From Lacicoccus halitifaciens (lineage in GTDB: Bacteria; Bacillota; Bacilli; Staphylococcales; Salinicoccaceae), in contig NZ_JBDZDV010000006.1 in the NCBI RefSeq assembly GCF_040544485.1, positions 108,713-172,712 on the forward strand: a DNA stretch of 64,000 nucleotides. The letters are read 5' to 3'. The notes below the pieces were generated by a model, which ran no database searches, was not told where the DNA came from, and saw only the letters and a program-made list of their open reading frames with translations. How positions within the stretch are numbered: the first letter of the stretch is position 1; each line of letters starts with the position of its first letter. Positions 33,772 to 44,637 of this stretch are shown one piece after another. A program made the translations under genes and the position numbers.

Positions 33772-34770
33772 ATGGTTAGAGTAGCAATTAATGGATTTGG
33801 AAGAATCGGCAGACTTGCAGCAAGGGAAATCGAAAATTATGACGATATGGAAGTCGTGGCGGTCAACGATCTGACCGATGATGAATTCCTTGCGCACCTG
33901 TTCAAATATGATACGACCCAGGGCCGTTTTGAAGGTGAGATAGAAGTCACAGAGAACGGCTTCAAGATCAACGGCCAGGAAGTGAAGTCATTCAACGAGG
34001 AAGACCCTGCGAATCTGCCTTGGGGAGATTTGGATATAGATATCGTCCTCGAATGTACAGGCTTCTTCACGGACGAGGAAGGTGCGAGGAAGCACCTTGA
34101 ATCCGGAGCGAAGAAAGTATTGATTTCAGCACCCGGCAAAGGCGATATGAAGACGATCGTCTACGGCGTGAACGAAGATACGCTTGAAGGCGACGAGGAA
34201 ATCGTCTCTGCAGCCTCATGTACGACGAACTGCCTCGCACCGGTCGTCAAAGTGCTGAATGATGAATTCGGCATCGAAAAAGGGCTGATGACGACAATCC
34301 ATGCGTATACGGGCGACCAGAATACACTGGATGCACCGCACAGGAAAGGCGACTACCGCCGTGCGCGTGCTGCAGCCGAGAACATCGTGCCGAACTCCAC
34401 AGGGGCGGCCAAAGCGATCGGCCTTGTGCTGCCTGAACTTGAGGGCAAGCTTGACGGCGGCGCACAGCGTGTACCGGTCGCAACGGGCTCACTCGCTGAA
34501 GTGACGGTATCCCTGCATAAGAATGTGACCGAGGATGAAGTGAACAGCGTGATGAAGAATGCATCGAACCCTTCATTCGGCTACAATGAAGATCCGATCG
34601 TCTCGTCCGATATCATTGGCATCAAGGAAGGGTCTTTATTCGATGCGACACAGACACGTGTACTCGAAGTCGACGGCAAACAGCTCGTCAAGACCGTAGC
34701 ATGGTATGACAATGAAATGTCCTATACTGCACAGCTCGTCCGCACTTTGAATCATATGACGGCAAAATAA
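33772..34770 (+). CDS. gapA: NAD-dependent glyceraldehyde-3-phosphate dehydrogenase
   Basis: 332 residues from ATG 33772 (TAAGGAGG upstream; the frame extends into cggR as a shadow). N-terminal NAD loop INGFGRIGR (6-14), Asp33 after VVAVN, consistent with NAD rather than NADP use, catalytic Cys150 (ASCTTNC) and His177 (HAYTGDQ). Directly downstream of cggR, so this is the glycolytic rather than gluconeogenic isoenzyme. A terminator separates it from pgk. Confidence 0.97.
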   Translation: MVRVAINGFGRIGRLAAREIENYDDMEVVAVNDLTDDEFLAHLFKYDTTQGRFEGEIEVTENGFKINGQEVKSFNEEDPANLPWGDLDIDIVLECTGFFTDEEGARKHLESGAKKVLISAPGKGDMKTIVYGVNEDTLEGDEEIVSAASCTTNCLAPVVKVLNDEFGIEKGLMTTIHAYTGDQNTLDAPHRKGDYRRARAAAENIVPNSTGAAKAIGLVLPELEGKLDGGAQRVPVATGSLAEVTVSLHKNVTEDEVNSVMKNASNPSFGYNEDPIVSSDIIGIKEGSLFDATQTRVLEVDGKQLVKTVAWYDNEMSYTAQLVRTLNHMTAK

Positions 34771-34782
34771 TTCAATATTATG

Positions 34783-34811
34783 ACGGATGGAGGTATTCCA
34801 TCCGTTTTTTT
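34783..34811 (+). terminator. Terminator after gapA
   Basis: ACGGATGGA (34783-34791) and TCCATCCGT (34797-34805), 5-nt loop, run of Ts. It lets cggR-gapA be expressed apart from pgk-eno. Confidence 0.93.
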
Positions 34812-34835
34812 ATTTTTCTGCAGGCTTAAATTGGG

Positions 34836-34841
34836 TATAAT
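34836..34841 (+). promoter_or_regulatory. Possible pgk promoter (-10 only)
   Basis: TATAAT 31 bases before the pgk start, just after the gapA terminator. No convincing -35 is seen. Confidence 0.45.
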
Positions 34842-34871
34842 GAAAACAATGAACAATTTAGGAGGCATGTC

Positions 34872-36059
34872 ATGAAGAAGACTGTTGAAGATATTGAAGT
34901 GAAAGGCAAGAAGGTACTGCTCCGTGCAGACCTGAACGTACCGATGGAAGGCGGGAAGATCACGGATGACAACCGTATCGTGCAGGCGCTGCCGACCATC
35001 AGATATCTGCTCGGACAGGGCGGCCGGGTCATTTTATTCTCCCACCTCGGGAAAGTAAAGACCGAGGAAGATAAAAAAGACAAGACTTTGAAGCCGGTTT
35101 CGGAGAAGCTCGGCGAACTGCTCGGACGGACGGTCACATTTATCCCGGAAACGCGCGGTGCGGAACTCGAGCAGGCGGTGGACGGGCTTGCCGACGGTGA
35201 GATTCTTTTATTTGAGAACACCCGCTTCGAAGATCTGGACGGCAAGAAGGAATCCGGCAATGATCCGGGGCTCGGCCGTTACTGGGCGGGGCTCGGCGAT
35301 GTATTTGTAAATGATGCATTCGGCACGGCCCACCGTGAACATGCTTCAAACGTCGGCATCGCATCAAACATCGAAACGGTCTCCGGCTACTTGATGCAAA
35401 AGGAGATCGACTTCATCGGCGGTACGGTGGACGAGCCGGAGCGGCCTTTCGTCGCGATACTCGGCGGTGCAAAAGTGTCGGATAAGATCGGCGTCATTGA
35501 GAACCTGCTCGAGAAGGCGGATAAAGTGCTGATCGGCGGCGGCATGGCCTATACATTCTTCAAGGCGCAGGGCAAGGAGATCGGCACGTCACTGCTGGAG
35601 GCGGACAAGGTGGACCTTGCGAAATCGCTGCTTGATGCCGGCGGGGATAAGATCGTCCTGCCGGTCGATGCGGTCGTCGCGGACAAGTTCGCGGAGGACG
35701 CGACTCACAGGACGGTCTCCGTCGATGACATCCCCGGCGACATGATGGGGCTCGATATCGGCAGTGAGACGGTTGAGACGTTCAAATCGCATCTGAAGGA
35801 TGCCAAGACCGTTGTCTGGAACGGACCGATGGGTGTATTTGAATTCGAAAACTTCGCTCACGGCACGATCGGTGTATGCAAGGCGCTTGCAGGCCTCGAG
35901 GGCGCCATGACGATCATCGGCGGCGGTGACTCGGCTGCAGCGGCAGCTTCACTCGGCTACGAAGACGATTTCTCACATATATCCACAGGCGGCGGCGCAT
36001 CGCTCGAATACCTCGAAGGCAAAGAGCTGCCGGGGCTTGCAGCGATCAATGACAAGTAA
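34872..36059 (+). CDS. pgk: Phosphoglycerate kinase
   Basis: A 395-residue two-domain kinase making ATP from 1,3-bisphosphoglycerate. Signature RADLNVPM (18-25), SHLGK, FENTRF, AFGTAHREHAS and the nucleotide loop GGGDSAAAAASLG are intact. TTTAGGAGG precedes the ATG. First gene of the pgk-tpiA-gpmI-eno run. Confidence 0.97.
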   Translation: MKKTVEDIEVKGKKVLLRADLNVPMEGGKITDDNRIVQALPTIRYLLGQGGRVILFSHLGKVKTEEDKKDKTLKPVSEKLGELLGRTVTFIPETRGAELEQAVDGLADGEILLFENTRFEDLDGKKESGNDPGLGRYWAGLGDVFVNDAFGTAHREHASNVGIASNIETVSGYLMQKEIDFIGGTVDEPERPFVAILGGAKVSDKIGVIENLLEKADKVLIGGGMAYTFFKAQGKEIGTSLLEADKVDLAKSLLDAGGDKIVLPVDAVVADKFAEDATHRTVSVDDIPGDMMGLDIGSETVETFKSHLKDAKTVVWNGPMGVFEFENFAHGTIGVCKALAGLEGAMTIIGGGDSAAAAASLGYEDDFSHISTGGGASLEYLEGKELPGLAAINDK

Positions 36060-36076
36060 ATCATAGGAGGATTATA

Positions 36077-36828
36077 ATGAGGACACCATTTATTGCAGGA
36101 AACTGGAAGATGAACAAGACGATTTCAGAAGGCGAGGAGTTTATCGAAAGCCTTGGGAAACTGCCGGCAAAAGATGAAGTGGAGAGCGCCATATGCGCAC
36201 CATTCATCCATCTGCCGGGGCTGGTCGAGAAGGTACGGGACCTCGAGCTCGGCATCGGTGCGGAAAATGCGCATCACGAAGACAGCGGTGCGTTCACCGG
36301 CGAAGTCTCTGCAGCGATGCTCGAAGACCTCGGCGTGGACTATGTCATCATCGGCCACTCGGAACGCAGGGAACACTTCAACGAAACAGATGAGACGGTC
36401 AATAAAAAGACCCATGCCGTCTTGGATAAGAACATGGTCCCGATCGTCTGCGTCGGTGAATCGGATGCGGAGCGCGAAGCGGGCAGGCATGCCTCCGTCG
36501 TCGAGGACCAGGTCGAAAAGGCACTGTCTGATATACCGGCGGATGCGGTGAAGAAGGTCGTCATCGCCTATGAGCCGATCTGGGCGATCGGCACAGGCAA
36601 GTCTGCAACAAGCGGGGATGCTGGCGAAATGTGCGGCGTCATCCGCAAAAAGATCGCATCCCTCTACGGTGATGAGGCGGCGGAAGCCGTGCGCATCCAG
36701 TACGGCGGCAGCGTGAAGCCGGAAAACATCGGGGAATATATGGCCGAGGAGCATATCGACGGCGCCCTCGTCGGCGGTGCATCCCTCGCACCGGATGATT
36801 TCATGGCGCTCCTGGAAGGTGCCGGACG

Positions 36829-36832
<4 letters not shown>
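36077..36832 (+). CDS. tpiA: Triosephosphate isomerase
   Basis: A 251-residue TIM barrel. Asn11-Lys13 (GNWKMNKT), catalytic His in IIGHSERR, catalytic Glu in AYEPIWAIGTG, and phosphate loop YGGSVKPEN. TAGGAGG precedes the ATG. Its stop overlaps the gpmI start. Confidence 0.97.
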
Positions 36833-38358
<1,526 letters not shown>

Positions 38359-38437
38359 CGGATTTTTATTATTGTTGAAATTATTCACTCTTTCTCACAT
38401 AATGAAAGAGAACAAATACATTTAAGGAGATATCGAT

Positions 38438-39739
38438 ATGCCAATAATTACAGATGTTTATGCCCGCGAAGTGATCGACTCCCGCGGTAACCCTACAGTT
38501 GAAGTGGAAGTGCTGACTGAAAGCGGTGCATTCGGCCGCGCACTCGTCCCATCCGGTGCCTCGACAGGCGAATATGAAGCCGTTGAACTGCGTGACGCGG
38601 ATGATACACGCTACATGGGCAAAGGCGTGGAAAAAGCTGTAGAAAACGTCAATGAAGTGATTGCCATTGAACTGATCGAAGGAGAGTTCAGTGTGCTGGA
38701 GCAGGTCTCCATTGATAAGATGATGATTGCGCTTGACGGCACCGGGAACAAAGCCAAGCTCGGGGCGAATGCAATCCTCGGCGTATCCATAGCTGTGGCG
38801 AAAGCGGCCGCAGAATTCCTTGGACAACCATTGTATAAATATCTGGGCGGATTCAATGCTGTGCAGCTGCCGGTGCCGATGATGAACATCATCAACGGCG
38901 GTGAGCATGCGGACAACAACGTCGACATCCAGGAATTCATGATCATGCCTGTAGGTGCGGAAAGCTTTAAAGAAGGCCTGCGCATGGGTGCTGAAATATT
39001 CCATAATTTGAAAAAAGTGCTGAGTGAAAAAGGCCTGAACACCGCTGTCGGTGACGAAGGCGGATTCGCACCGAACCTCGGATCGAATGAGGAGGCACTC
39101 TCCACGATCATAGAAGCGATTGAAAGAGCAGGGTATGAGCCGGGGACGGAAATACGACTCGCAATGGATGCCGCTTCATCCGAATTCTACAATGTGGAAA
39201 AAGGCGTTTATGAATTATCCGGAGAGGGCAAGACCTTCACATCCCAGGAAATGGTCGACTGGTATGCTGAAATGGTGGATAAATACCCGATCATTTCCAT
39301 TGAAGACGGACTGGATGAAAACGACTGGGATGGCCACAAGCTGCTGACCGACCGCCTCGGCGACCGGGTTCAGCTCGTCGGTGATGATTTGTTTGTAACG
39401 AACACCGAGAAGCTCGCACGCGGCATCGAAGAAGGCGTCGGCAACTCCATCCTGATCAAGGTGAACCAGATCGGAACTTTGACCGAAACGTTTGAAGCCA
39501 TCGAAATGGCGAAGCGCGCAGGATATACATCCGTCATCTCCCACCGCTCCGGTGAGACGGAAGATACGACGATTGCCGATATCGCGGTTGCGGTGAATGC
39601 CGGACAGATCAAGACAGGCGCCCCGTCCCGTACGGACCGCGTCGCCAAATACAACCAGCTGCTCCGCATCGAAGACGAATTATACGAAACAGCCAAATAT
39701 GACGGCCTCGACTCCTTCTTCAACCTGGAGGAAGTGTAG
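38438..39739 (+). CDS. eno: Enolase
   Basis: A 433-residue enolase. DSRGNPTVEVEV, the loop GASTGEYEA, catalytic Glu in GDEGGFAPN, Lys in LIKVNQIGT and the SHRSGETEDT signature are intact. AAGGAGATATCG precedes the ATG. It ends the glycolytic cluster at a strong terminator; the 79-base gap after gpmI could hold a promoter but none is clear. Confidence 0.97.
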   Translation: MPIITDVYAREVIDSRGNPTVEVEVLTESGAFGRALVPSGASTGEYEAVELRDADDTRYMGKGVEKAVENVNEVIAIELIEGEFSVLEQVSIDKMMIALDGTGNKAKLGANAILGVSIAVAKAAAEFLGQPLYKYLGGFNAVQLPVPMMNIINGGEHADNNVDIQEFMIMPVGAESFKEGLRMGAEIFHNLKKVLSEKGLNTAVGDEGGFAPNLGSNEEALSTIIEAIERAGYEPGTEIRLAMDAASSEFYNVEKGVYELSGEGKTFTSQEMVDWYAEMVDKYPIISIEDGLDENDWDGHKLLTDRLGDRVQLVGDDLFVTNTEKLARGIEEGVGNSILIKVNQIGTLTETFEAIEMAKRAGYTSVISHRSGETEDTTIADIAVAVNAGQIKTGAPSRTDRVAKYNQLLRIEDELYETAKYDGLDSFFNLEEV

Positions 39740-39742
39740 AAT

Positions 39743-39778
39743 AAAGCCCCCCGCTTCTTGTGAAGCGGGGGGCTTTTT
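39743..39778 (+). terminator. Terminator after eno
   Basis: AAAGCCCCCCGCTTC (39743-39757) and GAAGCGGGGGGCTTT (39762-39776), 4-nt loop, five Ts: a 15-bp perfect stem. Confidence 0.95.
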
Positions 39779-39838
39779 GTGGGTGGTGGTGCTGGCCGGC
39801 CACAAGAGAAGGATATATATCGATTTGAGGTGTAACTA

Positions 39839-40074
39839 GGCATAAATAATGCTTATTCAAATAAGTTGTGTCGATTTCAAAATCATTTAGGCATAAGTAG
39901 GGAACAATCAATAAAGTTATGCCTTTTCTCAGGTCATTTAGACATAAAGCCGCGTAAACCAAAGAGTTATGTCGATTATTGATGAAAATCGGCGTAACTC
40001 TCTCTAAATTAAAGTTATATGTCTAATATCAAATAAAAAAGACATAACTGGGAAAAGCTGATTCCAATTATGTC
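39839..40074. repeat. Five ~50-bp palindromic units (AGTTATGTC/GACATAACT array)
   Basis: Left arms close to AGTTATGTC start at 39864, 39915, 39965, 40013 and 40066; right arms close to GACATAACT start at 39839, 39890, 39941, 39991 and 40041. Right-arm spacing is 51, 51, 50 and 50. Each palindrome is 35-37 bp with an AT-rich centre; 13-16 bases lie between palindromes. It fills the gap between the eno terminator and the convergent NERD gene and holds no gene. Confidence 0.88.
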
Positions 40075-40103
40075 TACCAGTCAGATAAAGTTTAAATAAG
40101 CAA

Positions 40104-41012
40104 TTAATAGTCAATGTTACCAAGTCTTTTTTGGGTGCGTATATAGGAATGGGAAACCAGGTTACCACTATATTTCGATATTAAGTAAGAACTCAGCTTC
40201 CACCCCTCATTCAAAATCTTCAATTCGGCAATCAGCCGGGGGGTGACCGACAAAAGGTCATAATCTCTTTCGCATGAAGAGCAACGGTACTGATTCCTAT
40301 GAACCCGCTCCAGCTCCATATAACAAACCTCACAGAAAACCCCGCCCCGCAGCTCATCGACCCCGACATTAACCGGCGCATCGTACATCGATTTCGCCAG
40401 CCGGCGCGATTCCAAAAACCCGGCGAGCCTGTCGTAGGAATAGTGGTTATCACGCACGATCCGGTCCAAAAACTTCCCGACCGCGCTGTGCACCAGTATG
40501 TTCTTCCCGTAAGGCAGACTGTAGATCGTCTGGGCCGGGTTGATGAGCACCAGGCAGCTGTAGACATCCATCCCGGCACCCGACTTTTTCAAAAGATGGC
40601 GGAAGGCATCATTCTGCCTTGACACCTGCTGCATCAGATTTTTGAACTTCTCCCCATTCGTATACGTCCATACTTCATCACCGTAAATCAAATCAAAATT
40701 ATACTTCTTCACTTCGAAGGTGAATATCCGGTCCCCGGCAATCAGCACATTATCAATCTGCACTTCACTGGAACTCCGGACAATCTTCCCGTCACCGCCC
40801 GCCTGATTGACAGCAAATCTGTAATCCTTAAAATGCACGCAGTTACGCCCGCGGACCCTGCAATCGATCATCGCATCCATCTCGCCTTCCCCCTCCCACC
40901 CGAGCTTCAGATTATCAAGTTCATTCAGTTCCGCGCTCCCGACACCTGCCCGGCATTTCATGATCTCCAGCTGTTCCATCTTCATCGGTTTATGTCTCAA
41001 CAGCACAACCAT
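40104..41012 (-). CDS. NERD-domain nuclease-related protein with C-terminal zinc ribbon
   Basis: A 302-residue protein. The N-terminal NERD domain (about 35-160) has the restriction-endonuclease-like pattern WEGEGEMDAMI, QIDNVLI (Q85, D87) and FEVKKY (E100, K102). A treble-clef or zinc-ribbon site follows (C227, C230, C244, C247), then a helical tail with YIRTQKRLG. NERD proteins are usually joined to helicases or kinases; this one stands alone. Role in DNA processing or defence is an inference. GGAAGGGG precedes the ATG. It is a solitary gene between the conserved eno and secG blocks. Confidence 0.78.
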   Translation of the reverse strand: MVVLLRHKPMKMEQLEIMKCRAGVGSAELNELDNLKLGWEGEGEMDAMIDCRVRGRNCVHFKDYRFAVNQAGGDGKIVRSSSEVQIDNVLIAGDRIFTFEVKKYNFDLIYGDEVWTYTNGEKFKNLMQQVSRQNDAFRHLLKKSGAGMDVYSCLVLINPAQTIYSLPYGKNILVHSAVGKFLDRIVRDNHYSYDRLAGFLESRRLAKSMYDAPVNVGVDELRGGVFCEVCYMELERVHRNQYRCSSCERDYDLLSVTPRLIAELKILNEGWKLSSYLISKYSGNLVSHSYIRTQKRLGNIDY

Positions 41013-41026
41013 CCCCTTCCACCCCC

Positions 41027-41055
41027 AATTTAAAATTCACCCAAATTGTTGTCAA
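41027..41055 (-). promoter_or_regulatory. NERD gene promoter within a palindrome
   Basis: On the minus strand TTGACA (41050-41055), 17-base spacer, TAAATT (41027-41032). The perfect -35 lies inside AATTGTTG-N8-CAACAATT (41044-41067), an operator-like inverted repeat. Confidence 0.65.
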
Positions 41056-41183
41056 AACGCAACAATTCAATATCTGCACACAGAAAAGGAAAAACTGCTA
41101 AAAACAGCATACAAAAATCCAAAAACCCGCAAAATCCCACCCCAAAAACACGAAATCTGCCATTTTCCAAAAATCCCGGCAAC

Positions 41184-41212
41184 TTGCATTTATACACCGA
41201 TTTTGTTATGAT
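41184..41212 (+). promoter_or_regulatory. secG promoter
   Basis: TTGCAT, 17-base spacer, TATGAT, 35 bases before the secG start. The 160 bases upstream are strongly A/C-rich on the + strand and hold no gene. Confidence 0.75.
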
Positions 41213-41246
41213 TCCTAATGTTAATATTTATTGGAGGGACTACCAC

Positions 41247-41477
41247 ATGCAAACAGCTTTGATTGTATTGTTGATAATCGTTTGTATATCATTAATTGCA
41301 GTGGTATTGCTACAGTCAGGAAAAAGCGCCGGCCTTTCGGGTGCAATCAGTGGCGGGGCAGAGCAATTATTCGGTAAACAGAAGGCACGCGGAATGGATC
41401 TCGTGCTGCACAGGGCAACTGTGATTCTATCCATACTATTTTTCTTAATAATGCTTTTACTGACTTACGTCAGCTAA
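41247..41477 (+). CDS. secG: Protein-export membrane protein SecG
   Basis: A 76-residue SecG with two transmembrane helices (about 2-21 and 54-75) and the conserved loop LLQSGKSAGLSGAISGGAEQLFGK. It stabilises SecYE and assists the SecA cycle. GGAGGG lies before ATG 41247; the frame extends upstream by chance through the A/C-rich region. The secG-est-rnr-smpB-ssrA order is conserved in Bacillales. Confidence 0.95.
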   Translation: MQTALIVLLIIVCISLIAVVLLQSGKSAGLSGAISGGAEQLFGKQKARGMDLVLHRATVILSILFFLIMLLLTYVS

Positions 41478-41497
41478 TCGAATGAAAAAAGTCGAAA

Positions 41498-41529
41498 GAA
41501 AACCCTCCATACTGCAGGGTTTTCTTTTT
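41498..41529 (+). terminator. Terminator after secG
   Basis: GAAAACCCT (41498-41506) and AGGGTTTTC (41516-41524), 9-nt loop, five Ts. Confidence 0.88.
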
Positions 41530-41588
41530 CTTTTGTTTGCCCGCACTTTAACGTACAATTGAAGTAACAATCGGAAAGTGGGATATCC

Positions 41589-42341
41589 ATGATGAACGTG
41601 AAAATGCCCGGAGAATTTTATTTTGATGAAGGGTCTGAATATGCGGTGCTGCTGCTGCATGGATTTACAGGCAACACATCGGATGTGAGGCAGCTCGGCC
41701 GCCATCTGCAGAAGAAAGGCATCACTTCATACGCCTTCAACTATGAAGGCCATGCAGAACCGCCTGAAAACATACTGGAATCATCACCGCACACATGGTA
41801 CCGCCAGGTGCTCGAAGCATACGACTTCCTGAAATCCGAAGGGTACGAAAAAATATTCGCAGCAGGCGTCTCCCTCGGCGGCGTCTTCGCACTCCTCCTC
41901 TCACAGGACCGGGACACCATCGGCACGGCAACGATATGCAGCCCGATGTTTATGAAATCACACGATGAGCTATTATTAAGTTATAAGACATACGCCGAAA
42001 ACTTCAAAAAGCGTTTTGAAAATAAAAACCAGCAGACGATTGATAACGAGTTGGAAGCGAGCCTCGGCGACGCTCATGATACGCTTTCCGACATCAACGT
42101 CATGATCGACCGGGCCAGGGGATCGCTTGAAGATGTATTCGATCCGGTATTCACCGCCCAGGGGGCGCTTGATGAGGTCATCGATCCGGAATCGGCGAAT
42201 GTCATTCATGACGGCATATCGACCGATCCGTCCGAAAAACGGCTGAAGTTCTATGAAAATTCAGGGCATGTGCTCACAATAGATGAAGATAAGAAAGAAC
42301 TGTTCGATGATATATATGGATTTATGGAAGAGATAATATAA
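41589..42341 (+). CDS. est: Carboxylesterase (Est30-like alpha/beta hydrolase)
   Basis: A 250-residue alpha/beta hydrolase. The oxyanion motif LLLHGFTG (18-25), nucleophile Ser in GVSLGG (near 96) and catalytic His in NSGHVLTIDE (near 226) are visible; the catalytic Asp is expected near 195-205 but the region (DEVIDPESANVIHDG) differs from Est30, so it is not assigned. Such enzymes cleave short-chain esters. Thirteen bases before rnr, as in other Bacillales. Confidence 0.88.
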   Translation: MMNVKMPGEFYFDEGSEYAVLLLHGFTGNTSDVRQLGRHLQKKGITSYAFNYEGHAEPPENILESSPHTWYRQVLEAYDFLKSEGYEKIFAAGVSLGGVFALLLSQDRDTIGTATICSPMFMKSHDELLLSYKTYAENFKKRFENKNQQTIDNELEASLGDAHDTLSDINVMIDRARGSLEDVFDPVFTAQGALDEVIDPESANVIHDGISTDPSEKRLKFYENSGHVLTIDEDKKELFDDIYGFMEEII

Positions 42342-42354
42342 TGGAGGTATTCTC

Positions 42355-44631
42355 ATGAGTAACTACAGGGAAATGATTTTGGACATCATAAACAAAGAAG
42401 AGTACAAACCGGTGACGATCGATCACTTTATACAAGCACTGGATGCCCATGATTCAGAGGACTTCAAAGAAGTGGTCAAAGTGATGGTTGCTCTTGAGGA
42501 GGAAGGCATCGTCGTCCGCACCAAGAAGGACAAGTACATGAAGGTGACCGAGACGAACCTGGTCAAGGGTAAACTCTCCATGCATAAGCGGGGGTTCGGC
42601 TTCCTGCGCCCTGAAGAAGAGGAGGTGGATGATGTCTTCATCCCGCCGACTGCGGTCAACGGCGCGCTTGACGGCGACACGGTGCTTGTGGAAGTTGCTG
42701 CGGACTCTTCCGGCGAGAAGGTGGAAGGCAGTGTCACGAGCATACTGACACGGGGCATCACGAAGGTCGTCGGCGAATATGTGGACAACAAGTCATTCGG
42801 CTTCGTCCTGCCGGATTCCAAGACATTCAAGACGGATGTCTTCATCCCGAGAGGCCAGAACCTAGGTGCTGTGGACGGCCATAAGGTGCTTGTTGAAATC
42901 ACCAATTACCCGGAGGGTAAAAACGACAATCCGGAAGGGCATGTCGTCCAGATCCTGGGGCACAAAAACGACCCGGGCGTCGATATACTCTCAATCATCT
43001 ACAACCACGGCATCGACATCGAGTTCCCGGACCCGGTGCTCAATGAGGCGGAAAATGTGCCCGACAGCATCCAGCCGGGTGAACTGGAGGGGCGAGAGGA
43101 CCTGAGACATGAGAACACCATCACGATCGACGGCGCCGATGCGAAGGATCTGGATGATGCGATCGCAGTGAAGCGGCTGGACAACGGCAATTATGAACTT
43201 ACCGTGAGCATCGCGGATGTGAGCTATTACATCAAGGAAAATTCTGAGATGGATAAAGAGGCGTATGACCGGGCGACGAGTGTCTACCTCGTCGACCGTG
43301 TCATCCCGATGATCCCGCACAGATTGTCGAACGGCATCTGTTCCCTGAATCCGGATGTCGACCGCCTGACGATGAGCTGCCGAATGGAAGTGGACGATGA
43401 CGGCAACGTGGTCAACCATGACATCTTCCCGAGTGTGATCCACTCCAACCGCCGCATGACCTATGAAGCGGTGAACAGGATGCTGGAAGATGAAGATCAG
43501 GCATTGATCTCCGAGTATGATGACGTGTATCCGATGATCAAGGATGCAGGCGATCTTGCGGCGATCCTCCGGAAGAAGAGGGACCGCCGCGGTGCGATCG
43601 ACTTCGACTTCAAGGAGGCCCAGGTCCTCGTCGGTCCGGACGGCGTCCCTGAAGACGTTGTGATCCGTGAACGCGGGACGGGTGAGAAACTGATCGAGGA
43701 ATTCATGCTGCTTGCGAACGAAACGGTGGCGGAGCACTTCCACTGGATGGATGTGCCGTTCCTTTACCGTATACACGAGGATCCGAAAGAGGAGAAGCTC
43801 AAGAAGTTCTTCGATTTCATCTCAACTTTCGGCATTGTGGTGAAGGGCAAAGGCAGCGAGATCCATCCGAATGCGCTTCAGGATATTTTAGAGGAGATCG
43901 AGGGCCGGCCGGAGGAACTGGTCATCAGCACGCTGATGCTGCGTTCGATGCAGCAGGCGAAGTACTCGCCGGAAAGCCTTGGCCACTTCGGACTGTCCAC
44001 AGAGTTCTATACACACTTCACCTCACCGATACGCCGCTACCCGGACCTGATCGTCCACAGGCTGATCCGCAAGTACCTGATCGAAGGCAGGACGGACCAC
44101 AAGACGGTCAACAAAGTCAATTCGTGGCTGCCGGAAGCGGCCGAGCACACATCCGAAAGGGAGCGCCGCGCCCAGGATGCCGAGCGTGACACGGATGACC
44201 TGAAGAAGGCGGAGTTCATGAAGCAGTACATCGGTGAGACGTTTGAAGGCGTCATCACAGGTGTGATGAACTTCGGGATGTTCGTCGGGCTGCCGAATAC
44301 GATCGAAGGCCTCGTCCATATGTCGAATATGACGGATGACCACTACCAGTTCCATGAGCGCAGCATGGCGCTCATCGGTGAGCGTACCGGTAAAGTGTTC
44401 AGGATCGGGGACCCGGTCGAGATTGAAGTGCTGGATGTGAACATCCCGGAAAGGCTGATCGACTTCAGGGTCATCGGCATGCCGGAGAGGCAGAGAGCAG
44501 AAAGACGTTCAAGACCGGTGGAGATCCGGGCGAAAAATAAACCTTCTGATAACAATAAGAAGGGTGATAAGAGGGGCGGGAAGAAGCCTTTCTATAAAGC
44601 ACCGGCCAAAAAAGGACAAAGGAAGAAGTAG
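42355..44631 (+). CDS. rnr: Ribonuclease R
   Basis: The 758-residue 3'-5' exoribonuclease. N-terminal winged helix (about 1-65), two cold-shock/CSD domains (KGKLSMHKRGFGFL; EYVDNKSFGFVL), the RNB catalytic domain with TIDGADAKDLDDAI (active-site Asp cluster) and SPIRRYPDLIVHR, an S1 domain (about 620-700) and a basic tail (KKGDKRGGKKPFYK). It degrades structured RNA and non-stop mRNAs with SmpB-tmRNA. GGAGG precedes the ATG. Confidence 0.97.
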   Translation: MSNYREMILDIINKEEYKPVTIDHFIQALDAHDSEDFKEVVKVMVALEEEGIVVRTKKDKYMKVTETNLVKGKLSMHKRGFGFLRPEEEEVDDVFIPPTAVNGALDGDTVLVEVAADSSGEKVEGSVTSILTRGITKVVGEYVDNKSFGFVLPDSKTFKTDVFIPRGQNLGAVDGHKVLVEITNYPEGKNDNPEGHVVQILGHKNDPGVDILSIIYNHGIDIEFPDPVLNEAENVPDSIQPGELEGREDLRHENTITIDGADAKDLDDAIAVKRLDNGNYELTVSIADVSYYIKENSEMDKEAYDRATSVYLVDRVIPMIPHRLSNGICSLNPDVDRLTMSCRMEVDDDGNVVNHDIFPSVIHSNRRMTYEAVNRMLEDEDQALISEYDDVYPMIKDAGDLAAILRKKRDRRGAIDFDFKEAQVLVGPDGVPEDVVIRERGTGEKLIEEFMLLANETVAEHFHWMDVPFLYRIHEDPKEEKLKKFFDFISTFGIVVKGKGSEIHPNALQDILEEIEGRPEELVISTLMLRSMQQAKYSPESLGHFGLSTEFYTHFTSPIRRYPDLIVHRLIRKYLIEGRTDHKTVNKVNSWLPEAAEHTSERERRAQDAERDTDDLKKAEFMKQYIGETFEGVITGVMNFGMFVGLPNTIEGLVHMSNMTDDHYQFHERSMALIGERTGKVFRIGDPVEIEVLDVNIPERLIDFRVIGMPERQRAERRSRPVEIRAKNKPSDNNKKGDKRGGKKPFYKAPAKKGQRKK

Positions 44632-44637
44632 TGCATT

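Noticed and set aside
41046..41246. N-terminal extension of SecG by 67 codons
   Set aside because: The frame is open only because the region is A/C-rich; the promoter at 41184-41212 and the GGAGGG before ATG 41247 fix the start.
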